DNA of 64,000 bases from Flavobacterium sp. 1 (GTDB taxonomy: Bacteria > Bacteroidota > Bacteroidia > Flavobacteriales > Flavobacteriaceae), in assembly GCF_002797935.1 (NCBI RefSeq), contig NZ_PGER01000001.1:4340001-4404000 (forward strand). The letters are read 5' to 3'. This document shows, piece by piece, positions 1 to 8,445 of this stretch. Below the pieces are notes generated by a model. That model saw only the letters and a list, made by a program, of their open reading frames with translations, was not told the DNA's origin and searched no databases. Each line of letters starts with the position of its first letter. The first letter of the stretch is position 1. Position numbers and translations under genes: made by a program.

Positions 1-243
1 CTTTTGCAACTTTTCCTCCTGTTCGCAGGCAGTACATTTTCTTTGTACCAATGCGCCCGTATGAGAAACATTTTGTTGTTGAGGTTCCTGCATCCGCATC
101 ACTTTATTAGCCATTGCATCTGCTTCTACTTCATAAGTGTCATTAGCAGAACCGACACTCAATTTTTTTTGAATGGTTGGTTTAAAAAACGAACTACTTT
201 TTGCAGTTTTTACTTTTTCTGGTTGTAACGTCATTTTGTCCAT
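1..243 (-). CDS. eCIS core-domain (DUF4157-type) protein, N-terminal part only
   Basis: An open frame reads from ATG at 243 to the window edge: 81 codons, with no stop. The N-terminal part contains the segment KPTIQKKLSVGSANDTYEVE, then ADAMANKVMRM, then VQRKC-TACEQEE. This 'I-Q-x-K-L-x-V-G-x-x-x-D-x-Y-E-x-E-A-D' signature followed by a CxxC-containing 'QRK' segment is what I know from eCIS-associated proteins that go on to a DUF4157 zinc-metallopeptidase-like core. It starts 25 bp after the tape-measure gene and is the last visible member of the eCIS operon. Such proteins are regarded as effector or cargo-related; that role is inferred here because the core domain lies beyond the edge. A second ATG at 234 is possible. 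Confidence 0.7.
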   Translation of the reverse strand, partial: MDKMTLQPEKVKTAKSSSFFKPTIQKKLSVGSANDTYEVEADAMANKVMRMQEPQQQNVSHTGALVQRKCTACEQEEKLQK

Positions 244-268
244 AACAATATTCTTTAGCATTAAATAA

Positions 269-1843
269 TCAACTCCAATTGCAGATTAGATACTCTTCCA
301 TCCATGGGGTTTTGACCATCCCTATGCCCCAGGGAAGTTGTTCCAGTAGTATGTCAAACCCTTTTTCTTCCACCCATAATTCAAAACGGAACTCGCTTTG
401 AATTACGATTTTACCATTTCTTTGCAAAAAGGATTCTTGCAAAGCTTCTACAGAGGATTTTTGCATTACTTTCCAATGTTCAGAAACGGCTTGTAACAAA
501 CTATAACATTTTTCTTTTTCTTTTTTTGTAATTTTCAATTGGGCGTTCACCACATTTTCCAGTAGAAATCCGCATAGAATTTTATTTAAAAACAATTCAT
601 TTTCAAAACTTTTTTCCTGACCTGTAATCATAAATTGGGTCAATAAAACAGCCTTGTGCTGATTCATTTTCGTGGTCCAAATATCATTTTTACACAAGTT
701 CAATTGTTCAAATAATGATTGTAAAAATGGATGTAAAATAACCAAACCTGCATTAGTTATAAATTGCGTTTCGCTTATATTGATACTTTTTGATTTTGTA
801 ACTTCTGGGCTTTCATCAAAAGTATAATCATTTGATTTTTCTATTATTTCTATGAAATCATTCTTCAATGAATTTGGAGTATCACTTCTTTTTAAACTTT
901 CGATAAAAAAACTCATTTCTTGAAAAACAGCTTTGTTGTCGGTTTTACTATTAGTGTTTATGATTTTAAAAATTGCTCTCATTTCATCCAATGAAATTGC
1001 CCAATGTTTTGAAGATAATTCAATGAAGTTTTTAAAAAGAATAGATTTCGAATTAGACTTTTTTTGAATGTAGTTTGTCCATTCTATTAATTCAAGCCAT
1101 TGTAATACGAAAGCTTTGTTTGTTTTGAATAGCTGTTTAAATTGTTTTAATTCATACAAATTGCTTTCTTGATTTTGAAGAATTTCTTGGAAATGAGAAA
1201 CTGAAATTAATTTGAAACCCAGTAAAGAATTAATACTCTTCTTTTTAAAAAAAACTGAGATAGAAAAAATCCATCGTTCAAAACAGATTATATCTTCAGT
1301 TAGATTTTTAATAAGTTCTTCTAGAAATTCATTTGTGATTTCTATTTTAGAAACAATTTCAGTTAGATTTTTAGAAATAGAATTTTCTGCCAAAACACCT
1401 GTTTTTAAAAAATGAAACAACAAAAAACTTAGATGTTGTTCTTTAGTAGTAAAACCTTTTTGTGCAATGTTATGATTGTTACGATTATTAATTTTAAAGA
1501 GGGAAGTATTGTTTTTTAGGTATTCTTCAATTTGCAGTAAAGAATGGTTGTTAGCATTATCAATCTCAAAAAGAGGAATGTTGTTCTTTAGGTATTCTTC
1601 GATTTGCAGTAAAGAATGATGCACCAGTTCATTTTTCCAATTTTTTCTCGACAAATCAGGCAGTTCAAGTGCAATTAAATCTGTGTTCCAAGTGTGCTTG
1701 TCAACGGCATATTTATCGAATAAAATTTCGAGTTTTGGATAAAATTGGTTCTCCAACAATGAACTCAATTGATTTTGTATTTCTTTTCCAAAACTTGGAG
1801 AAGAACACTGAATATCAAAGGTATGTTGTTGGAGTAAATGCAT
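269..1843 (-). CDS. Contractile injection system tape measure protein
   Basis: This 524-aa protein sets or follows tube length in the injection particle, by analogy with Pvc14/Afp14. The N-terminus (HLLQQHTFDIQC, then LEILFDKY and IALELPDL) and the C-terminal part match the Bacteroidota CIS tape-measure family as I know it. C-terminal landmarks are NAGLVILHPFLQSLF at about 390, a 'LNKILCGF' segment, 'SSVEALQESFLQRNGK' and 'FDILLEQLPWGIGMVKTPWM' near the end. The middle is variable and lysine/asparagine rich. Residues 76-99 and 100-123 are a tandem duplication (HSLLQIEEYLKNN...). It lies 3 bp after the 188-aa gene, in one operon with the baseplate genes. Lacking long helical repeats, it is short for a classical tape measure; its exact job is inferred from family and position. 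Confidence 0.85.
   Translation of the reverse strand: MHLLQQHTFDIQCSSPSFGKEIQNQLSSLLENQFYPKLEILFDKYAVDKHTWNTDLIALELPDLSRKNWKNELVHHSLLQIEEYLKNNIPLFEIDNANNHSLLQIEEYLKNNTSLFKINNRNNHNIAQKGFTTKEQHLSFLLFHFLKTGVLAENSISKNLTEIVSKIEITNEFLEELIKNLTEDIICFERWIFSISVFFKKKSINSLLGFKLISVSHFQEILQNQESNLYELKQFKQLFKTNKAFVLQWLELIEWTNYIQKKSNSKSILFKNFIELSSKHWAISLDEMRAIFKIINTNSKTDNKAVFQEMSFFIESLKRSDTPNSLKNDFIEIIEKSNDYTFDESPEVTKSKSINISETQFITNAGLVILHPFLQSLFEQLNLCKNDIWTTKMNQHKAVLLTQFMITGQEKSFENELFLNKILCGFLLENVVNAQLKITKKEKEKCYSLLQAVSEHWKVMQKSSVEALQESFLQRNGKIVIQSEFRFELWVEEKGFDILLEQLPWGIGMVKTPWMEEYLICNWS
1475..1618 (-). repeat. 72-bp tandem duplication inside the tape-measure gene
   Basis: Two adjacent in-frame 72-bp units encode HSLLQIEEYLKNN-x-x-LF-x-I-(D/N)N-x-NN. 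The first half of each unit is almost identical at the DNA level and the rest has diverged. The unit adds 24 residues near residue 76-123. Confidence 0.85.
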
Positions 1844-1846
1844 TTG

Positions 1847-2413
1847 CTATAATTTAATGTTAGGTTTTGGGCAATGAATTGCAATAGAAGTGAAAATCTG
1901 ATCGCCATTAAAAAGGTTGTCATTGATTTCTTGGCTTTCGATTTTAATAGAAAATAAATCTTTTGTTATAAAAAAACTTAAACTCCCCACTCTAAATTTT
2001 TTGCCATCAGTTGAGCCAGTTTGTGTCTTTTTTATTTTTACTAAAAAATCCATTTGGTTGCTTTGGCCTGAATCAATGATAGAGTCTAGGGCTTTCATAA
2101 TTTGTGGATTATCATTCGGGAATTTCAAATCATTCACGTTATTTTCTTTAATCTGTATTTTAAAAGTGATGTTTGCAAATGATCCTTCAATTCCTCTAAT
2201 CGAATAATCAAGCAAAGCTCCATGTGGATCCGTTAAAGTCGTTTTGCTTTCAAAGGCAAAAGTGGAGGAGCCGGTTGTCCCTTGTTCGTTTAGTTCTACG
2301 CAGTCTAAAATATCTTTAAGTATGGTATTTGTATCGGTTGCTTTGATATCACCTCCCGTTTTAATAATAGTATCAATTTCTTGAATAATTACTGCTTTGT
2401 TTTTTGCTGCCAT
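1847..2413 (-). CDS. Unknown eCIS-operon protein, 188 aa
   Basis: I do not recognise this protein. The chosen start is ATG at 2413 (MAAKNKAVIIQEID...), which leaves a 10-bp gap after the 991-aa gene. An upstream in-frame ATG at 2479 would overlap that gene by 56 bp and adds a basic leader with no apparent function. There is no signal peptide or membrane segment. The sequence has a helical N-terminal third (TGGDIKATDTNTILKDILDC), then an alternating, probably beta-rich part ('FAFESKTTLTDPHGALLDYS', 'GSFANITFKIQIKEN', 'SLSFFITKDLFSIKIESQE'). It ends 3 bp before the tape-measure gene. Its position between baseplate-side genes and the tape measure suggests a small structural or assembly component of the particle; this is inference only. 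Confidence 0.7.
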   Translation of the reverse strand: MAAKNKAVIIQEIDTIIKTGGDIKATDTNTILKDILDCVELNEQGTTGSSTFAFESKTTLTDPHGALLDYSIRGIEGSFANITFKIQIKENNVNDLKFPNDNPQIMKALDSIIDSGQSNQMDFLVKIKKTQTGSTDGKKFRVGSLSFFITKDLFSIKIESQEINDNLFNGDQIFTSIAIHCPKPNIKL

Positions 2414-2423
2414 GATATTGCTT

Positions 2424-5399
2424 TTATTTGTTAGTATTGAAATCTTTTTCGTTAAAATCTGTAGCCCTGAAATCGCCAATCATTTTGACTATTATGGTCT
2501 GATTGTTTTCGCAAACCTCTCCCAATTGCTTGATTGAGACGGTAAACAGCTGTACTTTTTCATTAAATTTAAAGATGTGTGAAACTGTACTTTCTTTTGT
2601 CGTTATTTCTGCATCATCTCCAAAATCAAATTGATATTCGTGTGTATCATTCGGTATAGGATTGATAAATTGAAATTGGTTTGGATCTTTTTTATCTCTC
2701 TCAGCCGTCCATTTCAATGTTGAAGAAGCTAAAATTTCGAAATTGATAGTGTTGCTAAATTCTTCATCCAACTCGTATTGTAAAGTATGGGATTGCGATA
2801 CTTTGATTGCAAGTAGATTTGGAACCAAATAGTATTTGTCACTTTTTTGAATCACGGCATTTTTTGCGGTTCCTGAGAATTTACCTCCTGATTTACCTTT
2901 AATTTTTATTTCGTATTCATCACTGTCATTGTTGCAATATTTAAGGATGTCTAATGAAATGAATAAAGGTTCGTTGACTTCTATTTTTACTTCGATTGTA
3001 TTGCCATCGCCACAACAGGCATAGGGCAGGAAGAAATCGGCAATGATGAGCTGTTGAAATGTATTGCCTTTAGAAATTGGAATGATTTCATATTGTAAAG
3101 CATTTTTTATGTTTTCGAGAATAAAACCACTCATTTCAAGAGTATAGTTTTCATCCATATTGTATTTGGCTACCTCTAATAAGTTTGCTTTAATATTATC
3201 TGTTTCGGCTTTGCATTTGTCACCAATAATTGGTTTTGTTTTTATTTGGGATTTGTAATCGGTGAATTTTACGCTGTCTATTAATTCTTGTTTTACGCTA
3301 TCTGCAATATTTATGCTGTTTCGATAAGAGGTTACTGCTGTGAGTAAGTTTGTGTATAGAAGTGGCGGAGCGGCAGCCTTAAAAATAGAGCTGTCAACAT
3401 AAACCAAAACAAAAGTCCCTCCCTTGGTAACACCTGCTTTATGTTCGAGTCCAGGATGCTTTTTTATATAGGTAGAAAAAAATAAATCTTTATACGTTTT
3501 TTGCCATCTCAAGTTGGCCTCTTCATAGATTACGGTAAATGGATCGTCTAGGAACAATTCGTTGATGTCGTCCATACGGTCTATTAAATCTTCTGCAAGT
3601 GTAGATAAGGTGGTATTAAATAACTGAATGCACCATCTATGGAATAAAAAAACATAATTTAACTGTTTGAATATTTCATAAAATGATTTGTAATTGGGCA
3701 AAAATTCTTTTAAATCATTGGTCAAAAGGTTTTTCAATTGTGCCAAAATATTTTTGAAATTATCAATATTCTGTTTGGTAATAACCTTGTTTTGTTCCAA
3801 AGCATCTCTTCTCACATCCATCCATTTAATGACAAATTCGGTGATGTTGTAGATTCTTTTTCGAGCCAAATCATAATCAGTTTCCAGATCATCCCATCGT
3901 CCATCAAATTTTAGAATATCAACTTCTTTATTGAGAAAATCCACTGCGTTTAATGCTGTAATTTTAAAAGGAAGACTGTAACTGTCTTTTATTAGCGTAA
4001 GATCTTTGATCGCTTTTTTATAATTCATGCCAATATGGCCTTCAATTCTAAAAAAGTTGTACGGTTCCATTTCGAACAATAATGGTTTTTGTACTTCGAT
4101 TTTATTCGAATAATTTGGAATGTCAGAGAGATAAGAAAGGATGGTGTCGTTTTTGGTTTTTAAGGTTAATTCCGGATTCCATTTTTGATTCAAATCAAGG
4201 ATTTGGTTATAATAAAAAGGAATCGCTTTTTTGGATAAAAAATCAGAACCATAGGTGGAAGGAGTGATTTTTATTTTACCCACTTTTTGCATTTCAAAAG
4301 AATTGATTATGGAAGCCAATCGTTCAAAAAGGAGGATGATTTTTTTGAGTTTTAAAGCTTCTTTTTTGGTTGCATTCAACGATGGAGTAAAAGCGGTTCT
4401 ATAAACACTGCTATTCGTAGCATTAGTACCCAAAACCACGTGAAATGGAAATAGGCTTTCGTTGACACAGCAAAAAGAAGGATTGATTTTTTTGAATTCT
4501 ATAATTTCATTGTATGCCAGCGTTATGTCCGAAATCCAGTCCCAAAGATATTGCACACCCACATTCGATTTATGAATGTTCAGCATTTCATCCATTTTTG
4601 CTTTGCTGTTTTCGAATATTGTAAAACTGCTTTCATTGGGCAAAATATATTTGTGATCCGTATAAAGGTCTTTGATAGCGTTTGAAATAGTCAGGAGTTG
4701 AGTAACTTCAAACACTTTTTTGAATTCATCCAAAACAGATATGCCTGTAATTAAATTTTTATGGGGAACATTATATCTTGGGAACGTTAATTTTGAGTAA
4801 TTATCTTCTAAATGTTGTTCTGGAAGTAAACTTTTTGTGAGTTCATTTATAGGAATAACCAAAGGTCTAATTATGAATTCCATTCGTTTTCCCTTGTCAT
4901 CACAATTGGTTGTATTGCAGTTTTTTTGGTCAATTAGGGAAACTTCAAGAAAAAGTATAATAGCCTTATTGATAAAAAAATCTTTTGGAATAGGTTTTTT
5001 AGCGGGAACAGCGGAACTTGAAGGAAGCAGTTCAATACAATTTTTTATGGATTCATATTGAGAGACATATTTAAAAATGAAATCCAAATGCGGTTCTCTG
5101 GTATAATCTGGTTTCAGGAAAGTATCTGGCATATCAAAATCCTGATAATGGGTAAGTATTGTTTCTGACCAGTTCATTTGAAATCCGAGTGAGGTAACTG
5201 CTGTACCGCAACTAATTTTTACAGTATTATCGATTAGAAAAGAAAGGTCTAATCCACAAACAATCCCTAAACCAATTAGATTTTTTCTTGTAATACGATC
5301 TTGTTCTTCTAAGTGGCTTACTACCAGATTAAGCTCTTTTTGACTTAAGACCTGATCGGCTTCAAAAACTGGATAAATAGGTGTATTATATGCTTCCAT
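2424..5399 (-). CDS. Large eCIS-operon structural protein with PKD-like C-terminus, 991 aa
   Basis: This large cytosolic-looking protein has no signal peptide and starts with a segment I associate with Bacteroidota eCIS loci: 'YPVFEADQVLSQKELN', then 'LEEQDRITRKNLIGLGIVCG' and an 'ISCGTAVTS' turn, around residues 8-72. The middle (about 200-700) is mostly helical and lysine rich. The last 100 residues look like a PKD/Ig-type beta domain, with 'YQFDFGDDAEITT' followed by 'HIFKF' and 'TVSIKQLG'. It sits 10 bp downstream of the Pvc12-like gene, where other systems place fibre or late baseplate genes. It may therefore be a particle-surface or receptor-contact component, but no known fibre motif is visible. 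Confidence 0.7.
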   Translation of the reverse strand: MEAYNTPIYPVFEADQVLSQKELNLVVSHLEEQDRITRKNLIGLGIVCGLDLSFLIDNTVKISCGTAVTSLGFQMNWSETILTHYQDFDMPDTFLKPDYTREPHLDFIFKYVSQYESIKNCIELLPSSSAVPAKKPIPKDFFINKAIILFLEVSLIDQKNCNTTNCDDKGKRMEFIIRPLVIPINELTKSLLPEQHLEDNYSKLTFPRYNVPHKNLITGISVLDEFKKVFEVTQLLTISNAIKDLYTDHKYILPNESSFTIFENSKAKMDEMLNIHKSNVGVQYLWDWISDITLAYNEIIEFKKINPSFCCVNESLFPFHVVLGTNATNSSVYRTAFTPSLNATKKEALKLKKIILLFERLASIINSFEMQKVGKIKITPSTYGSDFLSKKAIPFYYNQILDLNQKWNPELTLKTKNDTILSYLSDIPNYSNKIEVQKPLLFEMEPYNFFRIEGHIGMNYKKAIKDLTLIKDSYSLPFKITALNAVDFLNKEVDILKFDGRWDDLETDYDLARKRIYNITEFVIKWMDVRRDALEQNKVITKQNIDNFKNILAQLKNLLTNDLKEFLPNYKSFYEIFKQLNYVFLFHRWCIQLFNTTLSTLAEDLIDRMDDINELFLDDPFTVIYEEANLRWQKTYKDLFFSTYIKKHPGLEHKAGVTKGGTFVLVYVDSSIFKAAAPPLLYTNLLTAVTSYRNSINIADSVKQELIDSVKFTDYKSQIKTKPIIGDKCKAETDNIKANLLEVAKYNMDENYTLEMSGFILENIKNALQYEIIPISKGNTFQQLIIADFFLPYACCGDGNTIEVKIEVNEPLFISLDILKYCNNDSDEYEIKIKGKSGGKFSGTAKNAVIQKSDKYYLVPNLLAIKVSQSHTLQYELDEEFSNTINFEILASSTLKWTAERDKKDPNQFQFINPIPNDTHEYQFDFGDDAEITTKESTVSHIFKFNEKVQLFTVSIKQLGEVCENNQTIIVKMIGDFRATDFNEKDFNTNK

Positions 5400-5409
5400 G
5401 ATATTGTTG

Positions 5410-7950
5410 TTATAAAGTTCCTAATGATGTATTTCCTAAAATAATTGGATTGATTGATTCACTTAATTGACAATCATAAAGATTCCCTTCTGGATAAATC
5501 GTGTTGAGCTCTTTTAGTGCCACGACAAGCTCATTTAACTCGATTTTGTATTTTGTTTCTTTGGCAGGTGTTAGTTTATTTCTACAAAAATCTAATCGAT
5601 ATTGTCGGTGGTTTTGAAGCCAGATTTTATATTTTCTTTGAAAAGCCAGCAAGTCTTTCTCATTGACCCAACATATCTTTAATAAAACATGGGCTGGAGC
5701 TTCCTGTCTGAATATTTTTTCGGCATATTTTCTAAAAGTTAAATTTTTGAAACGCGAAAGATAACCAGGCAATACAATGGTTGCCTTAAAGGAATAAGGG
5801 TCGTTGTTGGCAATATCATCACATTCATCATTCAGGCAAACGGACAATAAATCATCATCCAAAAAGGTTTTATTGTTAAAAGGTCTCAGCAAAATATGCT
5901 CTAGGCAATAGAAATTTTCATAGTACAGATTGAGCGTTTTTATCATTTTTTGTAGATATTCAAATGCTTTCGCTTCCGAAATAAATTTATGCTCAAGTCT
6001 GGCTATTTTTTTGTTATCATCTACTAAGTATAAGTAAAAATGAACCCCAACTTTGTAAATTTTATAAAGGTTTTGATCCAAAAAATGCAGTTGAGCCCAA
6101 TCCCATTTTTCTTGCAGATTTGTCGCTGGGGTAATAATTTTAAATAGAAAATCTTCGTTTAGGGTTTCAACTGTCCATTGTGTTTGAGGCCCTTCCTCGG
6201 TTACAATATTCCTTAAGGGGATTTCGTTTATTCCTAATAGTTTGGCTACCCTTTTTTCGTAACCGCCTCTATGATCCGTTTTCCAAAAAGGATTAAAATG
6301 CAGTGTATTCGAAACAATGGCTGCATTCAAATAATCGATTCCCAAACCGCGATTACTGCTAATTTCGGGATACGCATTGATAAAATTTTGTTTGTCCAGT
6401 ATTAAATCATCATAGTCAAACGAAAGGCTTCCCATACCCGATGTGTCACCGGAAACTTGGTACATCATAAAAACATAATCACTGAAACTTTCGGCAAAAC
6501 GAGCCATCAAATGATCTAAAACTCTATTTTTTCGGTCATAAAAAAGGGTTTTGGACTCGTATAATGAAACATCATTTTCGGATTCGCCTTCCAATAGTAT
6601 TTTTTTAAAACCCTCTTTATATAATTCTTTCGAATAAAAATCATTTCCAGTTTCATCGTCTTTGTCCAAATACGTAGGAAAATAGGACTTTTTGAGAGCA
6701 TCAACATCTGTGTTAAACAATTCTTTTGCGTTGTAGAGCTGACTGAAAAAATCTGCTAAAATTTGCTCATAAAAGAACAAATATCCTTTGAGCTGTTTTG
6801 CCTGCGCTTTCCTAAGATCGGTTTCTTTATCTGAAAGATAATTTTTGCCCAAACCATACGTAACCGGAAATTCATCCTGTATGCTACTGTAACTATTAAG
6901 TGGATAGTAAGTACCGTTTTCTACCTCAAAATCATTGTTTGCCCCTTTTAATTTTTTTTGGTTGAAGAGCGTTTTAGACATAATCACTTTTTGCTCTACC
7001 AGCATTAATTGGTTTTCCGAAAGCAGAAAAGGAATGTTTTTTTGAAACAGCAACAACTTTGATTTTAGCGCATTGAAAACGGGTTTTACTTCTCCGTTAA
7101 GCGTCAAAACCCAGCTTTTATTTATAGCATTTGGAATAGGTTTTCCTAAAAGATTATAAGCAGTCATCAAAAGATTTTTGACCGATTTGACACCTTTTAT
7201 CGCCATCAAAACGGCTATAATATCCGAAGTGTGAATCTCGTTTGTCAATTGTGCCTTCTCTATTTCCTCGTCTTTTAAAAAACCGTGTGTCAGCTTTGGA
7301 CCTAAAAATATATCTTCAGAATGGTATCCTTCTTTTACTAATTGCGAAAGTGAATAGAAATTAATTTTTGGCGAAATAATGGAATCAATGGCGATTTGAA
7401 TTTGACTCATCACGACGATGGCATCGGCACCAGGCTCAATTTCGATATCGGCACAAATTCCAATGTCAACTTTTTCAATGATTTGAGTGCATAAATAATC
7501 GTCGGTAAGGTTTCTGTTTTGATGCAGTCGTACCGAAATGGTCGAAAAAATCTCCTGAATTTTGTTTTTCTTTTTTGCGAATAAGGAAATAATTTCACAA
7601 ACATTTTTTTCGGTTTTAAAATGACCCAAAACCAAATCAAGTTCATTTTTGTCTTCGGAGAATATTCTAAAGTGTAAAGATTCGCTAGGTTTAGAATATC
7701 GATTAACTGTTAGATAAACAATGTCTTGTGTTTTTTTTACGCTTTCGATTGTAATTTTTGACGGCGCATTCATTTTCTTAAATAAGTTGCTGTCTGGATG
7801 ATCCCATTGCGTAAATTGAGGAACTATTTTAAGGTTAATCCAACGGGTTTTTTCCCAGAAGGAGAATTCTAATATCAAGGTGTTCAAATCGCCTAAAATG
7901 GGATCATCGTCCAATTCTACTTTTATTTTATTCAGACCTCTTAACTGCAA
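5410..7950 (-). CDS. Pvc12-like baseplate wedge protein, main part (frameshifted from the upstream ORF)
   Basis: This 846-aa frame holds most of a baseplate wedge protein. Its nominal start is TTG at 7950, but the coding signal continues upstream in the same frame to about 7971 (residues NIALSK before LQLRGLNKIKVELDDD). That joins naturally to the end of the 159-aa ORF if one A is added to the A7 run at 7967-7973. The 'L-x-G-L-x-K-I-K-V-E-L-D' strand followed by 'GDLN' is typical of the point where these proteins pass from the gpJ-like head to the main body. The C-terminal quarter has 'LEHILLRPF' and 'RKYAEKIFRQEAPAHV', features I know from Bacteroidota eCIS baseplate proteins. Whether a joined protein is made depends on whether the frameshift is real. 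Confidence 0.75.
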   Translation of the reverse strand: MQLRGLNKIKVELDDDPILGDLNTLILEFSFWEKTRWINLKIVPQFTQWDHPDSNLFKKMNAPSKITIESVKKTQDIVYLTVNRYSKPSESLHFRIFSEDKNELDLVLGHFKTEKNVCEIISLFAKKKNKIQEIFSTISVRLHQNRNLTDDYLCTQIIEKVDIGICADIEIEPGADAIVVMSQIQIAIDSIISPKINFYSLSQLVKEGYHSEDIFLGPKLTHGFLKDEEIEKAQLTNEIHTSDIIAVLMAIKGVKSVKNLLMTAYNLLGKPIPNAINKSWVLTLNGEVKPVFNALKSKLLLFQKNIPFLLSENQLMLVEQKVIMSKTLFNQKKLKGANNDFEVENGTYYPLNSYSSIQDEFPVTYGLGKNYLSDKETDLRKAQAKQLKGYLFFYEQILADFFSQLYNAKELFNTDVDALKKSYFPTYLDKDDETGNDFYSKELYKEGFKKILLEGESENDVSLYESKTLFYDRKNRVLDHLMARFAESFSDYVFMMYQVSGDTSGMGSLSFDYDDLILDKQNFINAYPEISSNRGLGIDYLNAAIVSNTLHFNPFWKTDHRGGYEKRVAKLLGINEIPLRNIVTEEGPQTQWTVETLNEDFLFKIITPATNLQEKWDWAQLHFLDQNLYKIYKVGVHFYLYLVDDNKKIARLEHKFISEAKAFEYLQKMIKTLNLYYENFYCLEHILLRPFNNKTFLDDDLLSVCLNDECDDIANNDPYSFKATIVLPGYLSRFKNLTFRKYAEKIFRQEAPAHVLLKICWVNEKDLLAFQRKYKIWLQNHRQYRLDFCRNKLTPAKETKYKIELNELVVALKELNTIYPEGNLYDCQLSESINPIILGNTSLGTL

Positions 7951-7955
7951 TTTGC

Positions 7956-8435
7956 TTAAAGCGATATTTTTTTATTGGTGCTTTTTAAACTCAGTTTGTC
8001 TTCCAATTTGTTGATGTATAATTTCGCTTCACTTTCATTCGGCACGAAATAACCATAAGCGTCAACTTCTTTTTTGGTGGCCAATAACCAGGCATTTGCC
8101 ACTCCTTCAATATCGATAAGTAGTTTTCTAAAATCTGTTTCGGTTAACGGAGCATTTGTAAAAATGTTTGATGCACTAAAGAACGTTTTGTTTTCTATTA
8201 GTCCTTTTTTATTGGTCAAAAGATCCTTTATGGCAAAATCTGATCGGTAACCTAAATCCGTAATGGCATAGCATAATACATCCAAAATTGTTATTCCCGG
8301 ATCGTGAGCATTATAATCAGTCCAAAATTTAGAGCCTAATTTTTCAATATACCGCAAGCCTTCTTTCAACAAGAACTGAAAATCCTGGGAAGGAGGTAAT
8401 ACCCTATTTTTTTCTATATAATATTCAGATGGCAT
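7956..8435 (-). CDS. Pvc12-like baseplate wedge protein, N-terminal fragment
   Basis: This 159-aa ORF carries the head of the Pvc12-like protein: 'FLLKEGLRYIEKLGSKFWTD', then 'YNAHDPGITILDVLCYAITDLGYRSDF' (residues about 42-68) and 'RKLLIDIEGVANAWLL'. The D-P-G-I-T-x-L-D/E motif is the conserved signature of baseplate wedge proteins of the gpJ/Pvc11-12 group. It starts 10 bp after the Pvc11-like gene and stops at 7956, within the 5' region of the next frame. A full-length homologue would be about 1,010 aa, so this is one half of a gene split by a single-base frameshift rather than a free-standing protein. Confidence 0.75.
   Translation of the reverse strand: MPSEYYIEKNRVLPPSQDFQFLLKEGLRYIEKLGSKFWTDYNAHDPGITILDVLCYAITDLGYRSDFAIKDLLTNKKGLIENKTFFSASNIFTNAPLTETDFRKLLIDIEGVANAWLLATKKEVDAYGYFVPNESEAKLYINKLEDKLSLKSTNKKISL
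7967..7973 (-). other. A7 run at the frameshift that splits the Pvc12-like gene
   Basis: On the coding strand the run is AATAAAAAAATATCG. Adding one A (or a -1 shift) changes the end of the first ORF from N-K-K-I-S-L-stop to N-K-K-N-I-A-L-S-K-L-Q-L-R-G and enters the second frame. The only stop separating the two frames just upstream is the TAA at 7974-7972, so the join must occur inside this run. Confidence 0.85.
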
Positions 8436-8445
8436 AGTTTACGTT

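Noticed and set aside
4..228. 74-aa plus-strand ORF at the left edge
   Set aside because: It is antisense to the eCIS-core protein frame, which has clear family motifs; the plus-strand translation is hydrophobic and low in complexity.
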